Source: Colwellia echini
GTDB lineage: Bacteria > Pseudomonadota > Gammaproteobacteria > Enterobacterales > Alteromonadaceae
Assembly (NCBI RefSeq): GCF_002843355.2
Contig: NZ_PJAI02000001.1
Coordinates: 496,001 to 560,000, forward strand
Length of the DNA stretch: 64,000 bases
Direction: 5' to 3'
Shown here: one piece after another, positions 35,610 through 45,567 of the stretch
How the letters are laid out: the number at the start of each line of letters is the position of its first letter
How positions within the stretch are numbered: the stretch's first letter is position 1
Made by a program: the position numbers and the translations under genes
The notes under the pieces: model-generated
Databases searched by the model: none
Seen by the model: only the letters and a program-made list of their open reading frames with translations
Told to the model about the DNA's origin: nothing

Positions 35610-36434
35610 TTACTTAGTACGACGACGTACGATAAATTTATCAGTACGCTTGTTCGAACGAGTCTTGTAACCCTTAGTAGGTACGCCCCATGGAGATACA
35701 GGATGACGACCACCAGATGTTCTACCTTCACCACCACCGTGTGGATGGTCAACTGGGTTCATGGCAACACCACGAACAGTTGGGCGAACACCGCGCCAGC
35801 GCGAAGCACCAGCTTTACCAAGAGAGCGAAGCATATGTTCTGAGTTACCGATTTCGCCTAAAGTAGCACGACAATCAGACTCAATTTTACGCATTTCGCC
35901 AGAGCGAAGACGTACAGTCACATAAGCACCATCTTTCGCAACTAATTGTGCGTAAGTACCAGCAGCACGTGCAATTTGTGCACCTTTACCTGGTTTAAGT
36001 TCGATAGCATGAATCACACTACCTAATGGTACGTTACGTAACGGCATAGCGTTACCCGCTTTAATAGGAGCATCAACACCAGACTGGATAGAATCACCAG
36101 CTGTTAAGCCTTTAGGGGCTAAGATGTAACGACGCTCACCATCTGCGTATAATACTAACGCAATGTTAGCACTACGGTTTGGATCATATTCTAAACGCTC
36201 AACTTTGGCTGGAATGCCATCTTTAAGACGTTTGAAATCAACGATACGATAATGATGCTTATGACCACCACCAATGTGACGAACCGTAATGCGACCATTA
36301 TTGTTACGACCACCAGACTTAGACTTAGTGTCTAATAATGGTGCATAAGGCTTACCCTTATGAAGCTCGTTGTTTACCACTTTAACTAGGTGACGACGAC
36401 CCGGAGAAGTAGGTTTACATTTTACTATAGCCAT
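35610..36434 (-). CDS. rplB: 50S ribosomal protein L2
   Basis: 274 residues: [19 protein letters not shown] start, [17 protein letters not shown], and the peptidyl-transferase-proximal [16 protein letters not shown] near residue 223. It is one of the most conserved 50S proteins and its sequence is complete. It lies 12 nt after rplW. Confidence 0.97.
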   Translation of the reverse strand: MAIVKCKPTSPGRRHLVKVVNNELHKGKPYAPLLDTKSKSGGRNNNGRITVRHIGGGHKHHYRIVDFKRLKDGIPAKVERLEYDPNRSANIALVLYADGERRYILAPKGLTAGDSIQSGVDAPIKAGNAMPLRNVPLGSVIHAIELKPGKGAQIARAAGTYAQLVAKDGAYVTVRLRSGEMRKIESDCRATLGEIGNSEHMLRSLGKAGASRWRGVRPTVRGVAMNPVDHPHGGGEGRTSGGRHPVSPWGVPTKGYKTRSNKRTDKFIVRRRTK

Positions 36435-36446
36435 TTTATCTGCTCC

Positions 36447-36749
36447 TTATGATTCCGCGCCAACGAAGTCGATGTCACTGCCTTCAGCAAGAGAAACGTA
36501 AGCTTTTTTCCAGTCGTTACGACGACCAGTACGAGCTCCAGTACGTTTTACTTTACCCTTTACATTAAGCGTGTTTACACCTTCAACGGTAACTTCAAAA
36601 AGTTTTTCAACTGCAGCTTTAATTTCAGCTTTAGTTGCATCTGTAGCTACTTTGAAAACAACAGTGTTGCTTGCTTCTGCGGCTGTAGTTGCTTTTTCAG
36701 AAATATTTGGTGCTAAAAGCACTTTTAACAAACGTTCTTCGTTTATCAT
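36447..36749 (-). CDS. rplW: 50S ribosomal protein L23
   Basis: 100 residues with [20 protein letters not shown] and [20 protein letters not shown]. It docks trigger factor and SRP at the tunnel exit. Its start overlaps the rplD stop by 4 nt, implying coupled translation. Confidence 0.97.
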   Translation of the reverse strand: MINEERLLKVLLAPNISEKATTAAEASNTVVFKVATDATKAEIKAAVEKLFEVTVEGVNTLNVKGKVKRTGARTGRRNDWKKAYVSLAEGSDIDFVGAES

Positions 36750-37351
36750 GCTAAAATCCCCTCAATTTCTTTTACTGCGTCAGCAGTGATTAAAACTTTT
36801 TCGAAACCAACTAAACTTACAGGGTCGATTGCTGCAACGTCACGAACGTCAACTTTGTATAAGTTGCGTGCTGATAAGAATAAGTTCTCGTCAACTTCTT
36901 TCGTTACAATTAATACGTCTTTAAGTTCTAAGCCTTTTAACTTAGCAACTAATTCTTTAGTTTTTGGTGTTTCTACCGAAAAATCGTTAACTACTACTAA
37001 ACGTTCTTGACGAACTAATTCAGATAGGATGCTAGCAATAGCACCACGATACATTTTACGGTTAACTTTTTGGCTGTGATCTTGTGGCTTAGCAGCGAAT
37101 GTTACGCCACCAGTACGCCAGATTGGACCACGAGTAGTACCAGCACGTGCACGGCCAGTACCTTTTTGGCGCCATGGTTTTGCACCACCGCCGCTAACTT
37201 CAGAGCGAGTTTTTTGAGCACGAGTACCTTGACGAGCACCAGCTGCGTAAGCAACTACTACTTGGTGTACTAACGCTTCGTTAAACTCACGTCCAAAAGT
37301 TGCTTCAGATACTTCAAGAGCACCTGTTGCGTCTTTTAATGATAATTCCAT
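36746..37351 (-). CDS. rplD: 50S ribosomal protein L4
   Basis: 201 residues with the basic loop [19 protein letters not shown] and [21 protein letters not shown] in parts, which reaches into the exit tunnel. In E. coli L4 is also the autogenous repressor of the S10 operon, acting on the leader RNA. The leader hairpin at 38359-38403 makes the same control plausible here (inference). Confidence 0.97.
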   Translation of the reverse strand: MELSLKDATGALEVSEATFGREFNEALVHQVVVAYAAGARQGTRAQKTRSEVSGGGAKPWRQKGTGRARAGTTRGPIWRTGGVTFAAKPQDHSQKVNRKMYRGAIASILSELVRQERLVVVNDFSVETPKTKELVAKLKGLELKDVLIVTKEVDENLFLSARNLYKVDVRDVAAIDPVSLVGFEKVLITADAVKEIEGILA

Positions 37352-37368
37352 CAGAAAATCTCCTGGAC

Positions 37369-38007
37369 TTAAGCTTTAACAGCTGGTTTGATGATTACGT
37401 TACCGTTGATAGCACCCGGAACTGCGCCTTTAACAAGCAACAAGTTACGTTCTGCGTCAACGCGAACCAATTCAAGGTTTTGTGTAGTAACGCGCACAGC
37501 ACCCATGTGACCAGACATCTTTTTGCCTTTGAATACACGACCAGGAGTTTGACACTGACCTAACGAACCGTTAGATCTATGTGATAACGAGTTACCATGT
37601 GTCGCATCTTGCATGCTAAAGTTCCAGCGTTTAATACCGCCTTGGAAACCTTTACCTTTAGATGTACCTGTTACGTCTACTAATTTAGTTTCATTGAATA
37701 GCTCAACAGTGATTTCACTGCCGGCTTCGATGTCACTACCTTCGTTTGCGTTTAAACGGAATTCCCACAAGCCGCGGCCTGCTTCGATACCTGCTTTTGC
37801 GAAATGTCCAGCAGCTGGTTTAGTTACACGGCTAGCTTTACGCTTACCAGTTGTAACTTGTAGTGCTGAATATCCATCATTGTTTACTGTTTTAACTTGA
37901 GCAACACGGTTGGCTTCAACTTCAATAACAGTAACAGGAGTAGAAACGCCATCTTCTGTGAAGACACGAGTCATACCCACTTTACGTCCAACTAGACCTA
38001 TAGTCAT
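37369..38007 (-). CDS. rplC: 50S ribosomal protein L3
   Basis: 212 residues from [20 protein letters not shown]. The frame extends 17 codons upstream, into the rpsJ-rplC gap and rpsJ itself, but ATG 38007 has a GGGGAG ribosome site and matches the family start. The segment [24 protein letters not shown] (in parts) is the conserved loop near the peptidyl transferase centre, including the Gln that PrmB methylates in E. coli. Confidence 0.96.
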   Translation of the reverse strand: MTIGLVGRKVGMTRVFTEDGVSTPVTVIEVEANRVAQVKTVNNDGYSALQVTTGKRKASRVTKPAAGHFAKAGIEAGRGLWEFRLNANEGSDIEAGSEITVELFNETKLVDVTGTSKGKGFQGGIKRWNFSMQDATHGNSLSHRSNGSLGQCQTPGRVFKGKKMSGHMGAVRVTTQNLELVRVDAERNLLLVKGAVPGAINGNVIIKPAVKA

Positions 38008-38020
38008 GTTAAAACTCCCC

Positions 38021-38422
<402 letters not shown>

Positions 38423-38558
38423 TCAAAATTAGAGTTGCTGTGAAATAAAGAAATAATCTTTATTTGTACTAAATTATATTTACAGTTAAAACATTTAAAG
38501 TCGAAACGTAGAATATATTTTGGTAAGTCACACTCAATTTGGCTGAATGCGAGCGCGT

Positions 38559-38586
38559 ATTATACAAGGTAAACTTATTCATGCAA
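38559..38586 (-). promoter_or_regulatory. S10 operon promoter
   Basis: On the minus strand TTGCAT (38581-38586), a 16-bp spacer and a perfect TATAAT (38559-38564), followed by a GC-rich discriminator (ACGCGCTCGC) typical of stringently controlled ribosomal promoters. The predicted start near 38550 gives a leader of roughly 215 nt. Confidence 0.85.
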
Positions 38587-38706
38587 GTTGTTTTTAGCTT
38601 TTATTACAAAGTTATTGGTTGATTAATGGGCGAAGTCTGTTGGTATTAAGAGCGAAAGTGGTTGGCGGGTATATACTCGCGGCAAACTAAATTAGGGGAG
38701 GAAGCT

Positions 38707-38739
38707 AATGCCCATATGTTAGGTTTTAATATGGGCATT
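38707..38739. terminator. hairpin downstream of cstA
   Basis: A perfect 11-bp inverted repeat AATGCCCATAT / ATATGGGCATT with an 11-nt loop lies 37 nt past the cstA stop. There is no clear T-run on the minus strand, so it is a candidate terminator or 3' stabiliser. Confidence 0.5.
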
Positions 38740-38775
38740 AAAAGTGATACTAAATTAATATCAGTTAATGTGAGG

Positions 38776-40245
38776 TTAACTGTTAACGGATTTAGGCCGT
38801 TTGCTATTGATCACTATCAATACTATAAGCAATATTACAGCAGATACCACACCAATCGGTTTACTATAAGTTTCAGCTAAATTAAAACCTATACCAGCGG
38901 TCATAATATAAGAAATGGTAACACTGGTGCCTATAATAGCAGGAATACTAACAATCCAATGAAATGTGCCACGGTCATATAAGTACTTAGTTGCTAACCA
39001 AAGAACACTGGTTGAAAGTAACATATTTGAGAAAGCGAAATAACGCCAAATTAACGAGAAATCAATCTTGGTCATAAAGTAAGCAATAACTAAAATAGGT
39101 ACAGCTAATAAAATTCTATTACGCATGCTTTGTGGAATGTTGAATGCGTCAACTATAGTTAAGCGTAACGATCTAAAAGCAGTATCTCCAGAAGTAATAG
39201 GGAATATTGCCACAGCGATGATAGCCATAATACCACCAAATACACCAAGGTAACTGGTAGCGATATGGTTAACAACCAGTCCTGGACCACCTTCCGATAA
39301 CATAGCTTTAAGACCAACATAGCCTTCAGGAAATGCTGCAATACCGGCAAGTGCCCAAACACAACCAACCACGCCTTCAGAAATCATCGCGCCATAATAA
39401 ACTGGGCGAACATATTTTTCGTTGGTTAAACAGCGGGCCATAATAGGCGCTTGAGTTGAGTGGAAACCACTAATTGCACCACAGGTTATGGTAATAAATA
39501 ATAACGGCCAAACAGGTGCGCCATCTGGGTTGGGCTCTAAAAAGTCATGGTTAAAATGGTCATGGCTAAAGTAAGCTAAAAAATCGCCCATAACAGGCAA
39601 GTGTGGGGCATTTAATAATAGTGCAATGGCTATTGAACTTGTCATTACTATCATTAACAGTCCAAATAATGGATAAAGCTTGGTAATAATTTTATCGATA
39701 GGTAATAAAGTGGCTAAAAAGTAATAACCTAAAATAACAAATACCCAAAAGGTATTACCCTCAAGAAAGGTACCTTCAAAATAGCTTAAATTACCAAGCA
39801 AGCCCGCCGGGCTCATAATAAATACAACACCAACAAAAAATAGTAACATGGCGGTAAATATAAGCATGATCCCTTTGTAAACCACATTAAAATGTTTTCC
39901 GGCAATTTCAGGCAGACTCTTACCATCTTCTTTAATACTCATCACACCAGAGAAGTAATCGTGAACAGCGCCACCTAAAATATTACCTAATACAATCCAT
40001 ACTAAAGCGACAGGACCATAAATAGCACCAAGGATAGGGCCAAAAATAGGACCCACGCCGGCAATATTTAAAAATTGAATAAGAAAAGCTTTTACGGGAT
40101 GAATGGCGACATAGTCAACACCTTCATCAAAGCGCACCTGAGGCGTTTTAACGGTGTGATCTATCCCAGCTTGTTTCTCGACAAAAGGGCTATAAAATTT
40201 ATAACCTAGTATAAGCAGTGCTATACATATAAAAAAGATAATCAT
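38776..40245 (-). CDS. cstA: CstA-family carbon starvation transporter
   Basis: A 489-residue inner-membrane protein with about 13-14 hydrophobic segments and the CstA hallmarks: IHPVKAFLIQFLNIAGVGPIFGPI in parts (residues about 48-72), GNILGGAVHDYFSGVMSIK and FHSTQAPIMARCLTNEKYVRPVYYGAM in parts. CstA relatives import pyruvate or peptides at starvation. At 489 residues it is shorter than E. coli CstA (about 700), fitting the short subgroup. It is monocistronic, divergent from the EF-G gene across a 636-nt gap. Confidence 0.92.
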   Translation of the reverse strand: MIIFFICIALLILGYKFYSPFVEKQAGIDHTVKTPQVRFDEGVDYVAIHPVKAFLIQFLNIAGVGPIFGPILGAIYGPVALVWIVLGNILGGAVHDYFSGVMSIKEDGKSLPEIAGKHFNVVYKGIMLIFTAMLLFFVGVVFIMSPAGLLGNLSYFEGTFLEGNTFWVFVILGYYFLATLLPIDKIITKLYPLFGLLMIVMTSSIAIALLLNAPHLPVMGDFLAYFSHDHFNHDFLEPNPDGAPVWPLLFITITCGAISGFHSTQAPIMARCLTNEKYVRPVYYGAMISEGVVGCVWALAGIAAFPEGYVGLKAMLSEGGPGLVVNHIATSYLGVFGGIMAIIAVAIFPITSGDTAFRSLRLTIVDAFNIPQSMRNRILLAVPILVIAYFMTKIDFSLIWRYFAFSNMLLSTSVLWLATKYLYDRGTFHWIVSIPAIIGTSVTISYIMTAGIGFNLAETYSKPIGVVSAVILLIVLIVINSKRPKSVNS

Positions 40246-40774
40246 AATAAGTGGGGTTCCATTCTGGTTAAGTACGACTTAAATGCAGTAGCATATTCTC
40301 AGTGCGTTAGTAAGTATGTATTAATGTAGGTAAAATGCCAATTGCTTTAAACGTTTAGCTCAATATACCGTGATGATATTATTTCTGCCAATATATTGGT
40401 TTGCAATTTGTATCAATCATTTTATTAGCCGTTTTAGTATTTATACATTTATACATGTACATATATAAGTAGAGCTATTAAGTTATAAGTATCAAAAGTA
40501 GCTAGATATTTAATTGGTCTGTATCTAAATTATTAGCTATCAGATCAATTGCCTGTACAAAGAGGTTAACTAAAGTAAGCTCTTTGTTAAATCCCACCTT
40601 AGTCGTAAATGCTTATCCTATATAAATAAGTCATCTCTTAAATCAGTACGCAGCAAGCAAATTGATAACATATAAACGCTATTATTTATATTTCCCTCAC
40701 AAATAGAACGCTTCAAATGTAGTCATTCAATAATTTTATTTATCAATTATCTATGGATTCTCTTTTGTTAATGA

Positions 40775-40780
40775 TATACT
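40775..40780 (+). promoter_or_regulatory. extended -10 promoter candidate for the EF-G gene
   Basis: TGATATACT contains an extended -10 (TGn then TATACT), followed by a GC-rich CGCGCGC discriminator like that of stringently controlled promoters. The start would be near 40787, leaving a leader of about 95 nt. No good -35 is seen. The rest of the 40246-40881 gap shows no gene or RNA I can support. Confidence 0.6.
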
Positions 40781-40881
40781 CGCGCGCAAATTTTCAACAA
40801 TTCTGTTTTACTTCTTGGCTTGTTTTATCATAAGCAAGGAAGAGTAAACGGAATAGACTTTAAACTAAGTAGAGTATTCGA

Positions 40882-42984
40882 ATGGCAGATTTATCTAAAT
40901 ACAGAAACATTGGTATCTTTGCTCACGTTGATGCGGGTAAAACCACAACAACTGAGCGTATCCTTAAATTAACCGGTAAAATCCATAAAACTGGTGAAGT
41001 ACATGACGGTGAGTCTACGACTGACTTCATGGAACAAGAAGCCGAGCGCGGTATTACTATCCAGTCTGCTGCTGTTACTTGTGAATGGAAAGAACACCGT
41101 TTTAACGTAATTGACACTCCTGGTCACGTTGATTTCACAGTAGAAGTTTACCGTTCATTAAAAGTACTTGATGGTGGTATTGGTGTATTCTGTGGTTCTG
41201 GTGGTGTTGAACCGCAATCAGAAACTAACTGGCGTTATGCTAACGACTCTAAAGTAGCTCGTTTAATCATGGTTAACAAATTAGACCGTTTAGGTGCTAA
41301 CTTTTACCGTGTAACTGAGCAAGTAAAAAAAGTATTAGGTGCTCACCCACTTATCATGACTTTACCAATTGGTGAAGAAGATGACTTCGTAGGTGTTGTT
41401 GATGTACTTACTCAAAAAGCTTACATTTGGGATGACACAGGTCTTCCTGAAAACTACACAATTGAAGATATTCCAGCTGACATGGTTGATGATGCTGCTT
41501 TATATCGCGAGCAATTGATCGAAACTGCGTTAGAAGCAGATGAAGATTTGTTAATGGAATATTTAGAAGGTGAATTAACGCCGACTGAAGCGCAAATAAA
41601 AGCGTGTATCCGTAAAGGTACAAATGACTTGTTATTCTTCCCAACATACTGTGGTTCAGCATTTAAAAACAAAGGCATGCAATTATTGCTTGATGCTGTT
41701 GTTGATTACTTACCTTCTCCAACAGAAGTTAAGCCTCAGCCGTTAACAGATGAAGAAGGTAACCCAACGGGCAAATTTGCAATCGTTGATACTAATGCTA
41801 CATTCAAAGCGTTAGCGTTTAAAATTATGGATGACCGTTTTGGTGCTCTTACCTTTATCCGTATCTATTCAGGTACGTTGAAGAAAGGTGATACCATTCT
41901 TAACTCATTCACAGGTAAAACTGAGCGTGTTGGCCGTATGGTTGAAATGCAAGCCGATGATCGTACTGAGCTTTCTTCAGCGCAAGCTGGTGACATTCTA
42001 GCAATCGTTGGTATGAAGAACGTGCAAACAGGTCACACGTTATGTGATCCTAAAGATCCATGTACTTTAGAAGCAATGGTTTTCCCTGCACCAGTAATCT
42101 CAATCTCTGTAACGCCTAAAGACAAAGGTGGTTCTGAGAAAATGGGTATCGCTATCGGTAAAATGGTTGCAGAAGATCCTACGTTTATGGTTGAAACTGA
42201 TATTGATTCAGGCGAAACAATTTTACGTGGTATGGGTGAGCTTCACTTAGATATCAAAGTAGATATTCTTAAGCGTACCTACGGTGTTGATTTAGAAGTA
42301 GGCAAACCACAGGTTGCTTACCGTGAAACAATCACAGCACCGATTGAAGATTCTTATACGCATAAGAAACAATCTGGTGGTTCTGGTCAGTTCGGTAAAA
42401 TTGATTACCGTATCAAGCCTGGCGAACCTGGTTCTGGTTTTGTTTTCAACTCAGTTGTTGTTGGTGGTAACGTACCTAAAGAATTCTTCCCTGCCATTGA
42501 AAAAGGCTTTAAAGGAATGATGGAAACTGGTGTTCTTGCTGGCTTCCCAGTATTAGACGTTGAAGTTGAATTATACGATGGTGGCTTCCATGCTGTCGAT
42601 TCATCAGCTGTTGCTTTTGAACTTGCTGCACGTGGCGCTTTCCGTCAATCAATTCCAAAAGCTGGTGCTCAGTTAATCGAACCAATCATGGCTGTTGACG
42701 TATTTACTCCTGATGATCACGTTGGTGATGTTATTGGTGATTTAAACCGTCGTCGTGGTATGATCAAAGACCAAGAAGCAGGTGTTTCTGGTGTTCGTAT
42801 TAAAGCAGACGTTCCTCTTTCAGAAATGTTCGGTTACATCGGAACATTACGTACAATGACATCAGGTCGTGGTCAATTCTCTATGGAATTCTCTCACTAC
42901 ATGCCATGTCCTAACAACGTAGCTGAAGAAGTTATTGCTGAAGTTAAAGCCGCTAAAGCCGCTAAAGACGCAGCTAGAAAATAA
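40882..42984 (+). CDS. fusA: elongation factor G (stand-alone paralogue)
   Basis: A 700-residue translational GTPase: P-loop AHVDAGKTT (residues about 14-22), switch region [12 protein letters not shown]3 DTPGHVDF, G4 NKLD, then domains II-V ending [21 protein letters not shown] in parts. It moves tRNA-mRNA through the ribosome. The start [19 protein letters not shown] and the lone location, away from rpsL-rpsG-tuf, suggest the second EF-G copy (fusB/fusA2 group) that several marine gammaproteobacteria carry. Which copy is major here cannot be told. Confidence 0.93.
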   Translation: MADLSKYRNIGIFAHVDAGKTTTTERILKLTGKIHKTGEVHDGESTTDFMEQEAERGITIQSAAVTCEWKEHRFNVIDTPGHVDFTVEVYRSLKVLDGGIGVFCGSGGVEPQSETNWRYANDSKVARLIMVNKLDRLGANFYRVTEQVKKVLGAHPLIMTLPIGEEDDFVGVVDVLTQKAYIWDDTGLPENYTIEDIPADMVDDAALYREQLIETALEADEDLLMEYLEGELTPTEAQIKACIRKGTNDLLFFPTYCGSAFKNKGMQLLLDAVVDYLPSPTEVKPQPLTDEEGNPTGKFAIVDTNATFKALAFKIMDDRFGALTFIRIYSGTLKKGDTILNSFTGKTERVGRMVEMQADDRTELSSAQAGDILAIVGMKNVQTGHTLCDPKDPCTLEAMVFPAPVISISVTPKDKGGSEKMGIAIGKMVAEDPTFMVETDIDSGETILRGMGELHLDIKVDILKRTYGVDLEVGKPQVAYRETITAPIEDSYTHKKQSGGSGQFGKIDYRIKPGEPGSGFVFNSVVVGGNVPKEFFPAIEKGFKGMMETGVLAGFPVLDVEVELYDGGFHAVDSSAVAFELAARGAFRQSIPKAGAQLIEPIMAVDVFTPDDHVGDVIGDLNRRRGMIKDQEAGVSGVRIKADVPLSEMFGYIGTLRTMTSGRGQFSMEFSHYMPCPNNVAEEVIAEVKAAKAAKDAARK

Positions 42985-43005
42985 TTAACTTTTAATTGTT
43001 TTGAT

Positions 43006-43032
43006 AAAAAGGATGCTGCGGCATCCTTTTTT
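43006..43032 (+). terminator. terminator after EF-G gene
   Basis: An 11-bp stem AAAAAGGATGC / GCATCCTTTTT with the tetraloop TGCG and a T-run, 21 nt after the stop codon. The flanking A-run and T-run make it usable in both directions, serving the convergent methyltransferase gene too. Confidence 0.93.
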
Positions 43033-43063
43033 GTCTCTAGAGTTTAGATAAGTTAGTTTGGTA

Positions 43064-43858
43064 CTAATTGGCCTGTAAACCATAGCGCCAAAATCTGCGC
43101 CACCGATTTAAGGTAACAGCTGGTAAATAAGAGTTTTTATTACGTTGTATTAGCTTTTCTAATAGCCAATGATTTGGAGTTAAATGAATAACAATATTTA
43201 AGTAATTTGGAATACTGAAGTAAGTGATGTGATGTTCAGGGCACAATTGCTGCAATATAGTTAGCGACAAATTAATATTTTGATCACTAATATCAGGTAA
43301 ATTAATTGATAAACACGCTGAGTTATTTAATGAAGCTGCTAATACTTCAAGTTGCTTTACAATAATCTTAAAACCAAACTCTTTTGATTGATATACATCA
43401 CATATAAGCCAATCAATATCATCACTACTTTCGTTAACATTATTAGTGAGCCATGTCATACCATCAGCGCACACTATGTCAAACGAAGCTTTCTCTGGGT
43501 TAAAGTATTGTTCAAAACTATTAATAACATCTTGGCTGTAATCAATAGTGGTTAAGTGTATATTTGATGATAAATGTTGTAAAAATCGCGTTGCATTACC
43601 ACCACCTAATCCCAATTCAATAACTCGTTTGGGCTTATAAAAAAGTAATGGTAATTGTAATGCAATTTGGTGCGGTAATGTTAATTGCCATGGCTTTCGT
43701 TTAAGCATCACACTTTGTACAACGTCACTAAACGCCATCCAGCGATAATGGTCATTATCAGTTACTGATATTGCATCTTGCTGTTGGCTTAAATACACTA
43801 ACCGACCTTGGGTTAAATGTTTTGCTAACTTCATAAGCCAATTCCTAATGTTGAGCAT
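43064..43858 (-). CDS. spermidine-synthase-like methyltransferase-fold protein
   Basis: A 264-residue cytoplasmic protein with the nucleotide-binding loop VIELGLGGGNATRFLQHL (residues about 81-98), the acidic TTIDYSQDVINSF, and WLICDVYQS. It belongs to the spermidine synthase/SAM-methyltransferase superfamily but is shorter and lacks clear polyamine-site residues, so its activity is open. It is a single gene, convergent with EF-G and divergent from the YeeZ-like gene. Confidence 0.75.
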   Translation of the reverse strand: MLNIRNWLMKLAKHLTQGRLVYLSQQQDAISVTDNDHYRWMAFSDVVQSVMLKRKPWQLTLPHQIALQLPLLFYKPKRVIELGLGGGNATRFLQHLSSNIHLTTIDYSQDVINSFEQYFNPEKASFDIVCADGMTWLTNNVNESSDDIDWLICDVYQSKEFGFKIIVKQLEVLAASLNNSACLSINLPDISDQNINLSLTILQQLCPEHHITYFSIPNYLNIVIHLTPNHWLLEKLIQRNKNSYLPAVTLNRWRRFWRYGLQAN

Positions 43859-43980
43859 TACTTATTGAATAAGAGTAACAATAACTAATACATGGGGTTA
43901 GGTCACCAAAAATCGTAAGTAAAACTAATGTCACGCATACAAACAATCATGATTGCGATAGTAATATGCAAAATTACCTT

Positions 43981-44016
43981 GCTAACAACCAAGCTAACAA
44001 CCAAGCGAACAACAAA
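43981..44016 (+). repeat. 12-bp x3 repeat just before the YeeZ-like gene
   Basis: GCTAACAACCAA, GCTAACAACCAA and GCGAACAACAAA run in tandem and stop just before AAGGAATAACAAAGTG, the ribosome site and GTG start region. The first two copies are identical. Confidence 0.88.
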
Positions 44017-44027
44017 GGAATAACAAA

Positions 44028-44939
44028 GTGAGTAATAAAGTGAATCAGTCTATTTCATCGGTAGGTATTGTTGGTTGTGGCTGGCTTGGTACAGCTTTAG
44101 CTGAACAGCTACAAGAGCAAGGGGTTGATGTAGTTGCAACTAGAAGCAGCGATGATAATGTAAATGAATTAATTGAAGACGGTATTGCTGCCGAAGTATT
44201 AATATTACCCGCAGAGCAGCAAAGTTTAAATCAACACAAGGTATTTAATCAGCAATGTGTGGTTATAGCAATTACACCTCAATTTAGACAGGGTAGAGTA
44301 GATTATGCTGATAAAGTTCAGCAATTAGTAAAAGCCGCAGCAGCTAACAATAAAGTACAACAAATTATTTTATTGAGCAGCACTGCTGTTTATAACGGTT
44401 TATCTGGGCTAGTTGATGAGTCAAGTATATTAGATTTAACCGCTGATAAAGTACTACTATTAAACCAAGCTGAACAAGCTGTTTTAACGTACAGCCAAGA
44501 AAATACTACTAAAAGAGCATTTATACTTAGACTGTCTGGCTTAGTTGGCCCTAATCGTCATCCAGGTAATTTTTTATTAAATGGCAGAAGGCTTAAAAGT
44601 CCGCAGGCCACGGTTAATTTAATCCACCAGAAAGATGCTTTAGGGCTTATTATTGCGTTACTTGATAGTGATCTTAACAGCGGTATTTTCAATGGGGTTA
44701 GTGCAACACAAGTAAGCAAAAAAGAATACTACCAAAGTGCAGCTAAAGCATTAGGTTTATCTGCACCTCGTTTTGAAGGTAATAACTTTGAAGATGAGCG
44801 CCTGGTAACGTCAGTGTCTTCGTTAAAGAATAAGTTAATAGTTAAAATTGCAGATAAAGTTGTTTCGGGCCAAAAAGCACGAGATCTTTTAGCATATCGC
44901 TTCGTCCATGATGATTTACTTCACTGGTTGACTCTTTAA
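44028..44939 (+). CDS. YeeZ-like NAD(P)-dependent dehydrogenase/epimerase
   Basis: A 303-residue protein with an N-terminal dinucleotide fold, VGIVGCGWLGTALAEQL (residues about 12-28), the SDR-type ILLSSTAVY and a late FILRLSGLVGPNRHPGNFL in parts. It belongs to the extended SDR group that includes E. coli YeeZ; substrate unknown. The start codon is GTG with AAGGA upstream. Its stop codon touches the left end of a MITE-like element at 44939. Confidence 0.82.
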   Translation: MSNKVNQSISSVGIVGCGWLGTALAEQLQEQGVDVVATRSSDDNVNELIEDGIAAEVLILPAEQQSLNQHKVFNQQCVVIAITPQFRQGRVDYADKVQQLVKAAAANNKVQQIILLSSTAVYNGLSGLVDESSILDLTADKVLLLNQAEQAVLTYSQENTTKRAFILRLSGLVGPNRHPGNFLLNGRRLKSPQATVNLIHQKDALGLIIALLDSDLNSGIFNGVSATQVSKKEYYQSAAKALGLSAPRFEGNNFEDERLVTSVSSLKNKLIVKIADKVVSGQKARDLLAYRFVHDDLLHWLTL

Positions 44940-45099
44940 TACCCGTTCCATTAATTAGGTGGTCTACTTTATACGTAAGAAAAATGGCCAAATACAAGGC
45001 TTTTATTTTTATAACTAGTTGTTCTAATTATTAAATAAATAACGAAGTTGTTGGGGTTTTAACGGATATAAATGACAACCTATTTAATGGGATTGGTAT
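44939..45099. mobile_element. MITE-like element with about 38-bp inverted ends
   Basis: The left end (44939-44976, ATACCCGTTCCATTAATTAG...) and the reverse complement of the right end (45062-45099, ATACCAATCCCATTAAATAG...) align over about 38 bp with roughly three-quarters identity. The 161-bp element encodes nothing. Related half-copies lie at 47327-47398 and about 52192-52222, so it is a dispersed family in this genome. Its left end abuts the stop of the YeeZ-like gene. Confidence 0.75.
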
Positions 45100-45162
45100 A
45101 ACGTTATCGATTATTTTCAGTAGCCGGAAGATGATTTATATATTGTCTAGGGATACTTTTGA

Positions 45163-45168
45163 TATAAT
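45163..45168 (+). promoter_or_regulatory. -10 element of the dusC operon
   Basis: A perfect TATAAT follows TTTTGA, with a GC discriminator AGCGGAG. The -35 is weak (TATTGT or TTGTCT at non-ideal spacing). It lies about 60 nt before the small membrane protein gene. Confidence 0.55.
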
Positions 45169-45228
45169 AGCGGAGACTTTTAGCCTTGTCTGATAGTTAA
45201 TGAGATTAATTATAAATAGAGTTTACTT

Positions 45229-45567
45229 TTGAAACTATTTCCAACCAAATTTATTGCTCGCCATCAAGCTAAGTTATTATTTTTAGTGCTTTGGAGTCAT
45301 GTCACATTATTGAATCTATTTTACGTGACTTATTCTGGTCCTATATTTTTTTGGGACAAAGCTATACAGCCATATACGCAAATTATTCACTTAATGGTCG
45401 CCTTAGTCGCTATTGGTTTTTATTTTGTTTTACGAAAGTTAATGCAACGGTTTAATGTGAGTAAAAATGCTAAACCATTGCGTGCTTCTGTATTAGCCTC
45501 TGCTTATTCTCCTAAAAATTCATCAAGCCAATCTTGTAATTCATCATTAAAGAGAACTGAGAAATAA
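45229..45567 (+). CDS. small membrane protein upstream of dusC
   Basis: A 112-residue protein with two predicted transmembrane helices (LLFLVLWSHVTLLNLFYVTY and IIHLMVALVAIGFYFVL) and a basic, serine/asparagine-rich cytoplasmic tail. The only in-frame start fitting the context is TTG at 45229, after TAGAG. Its stop overlaps the dusC ATG (TAATG), so the two are translationally coupled. I do not recognise the family, and no function is proposed. Confidence 0.65.
   Translation: MKLFPTKFIARHQAKLLFLVLWSHVTLLNLFYVTYSGPIFFWDKAIQPYTQIIHLMVALVAIGFYFVLRKLMQRFNVSKNAKPLRASVLASAYSPKNSSSQSCNSSLKRTEK

Noticed and set aside
38662-38880. 72-codon plus-strand frame between rpsJ and cstA
   Set aside because: Its second half is antisense to the cstA 3' end and its first half contains the cstA hairpin. 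No ribosome site or family likeness.
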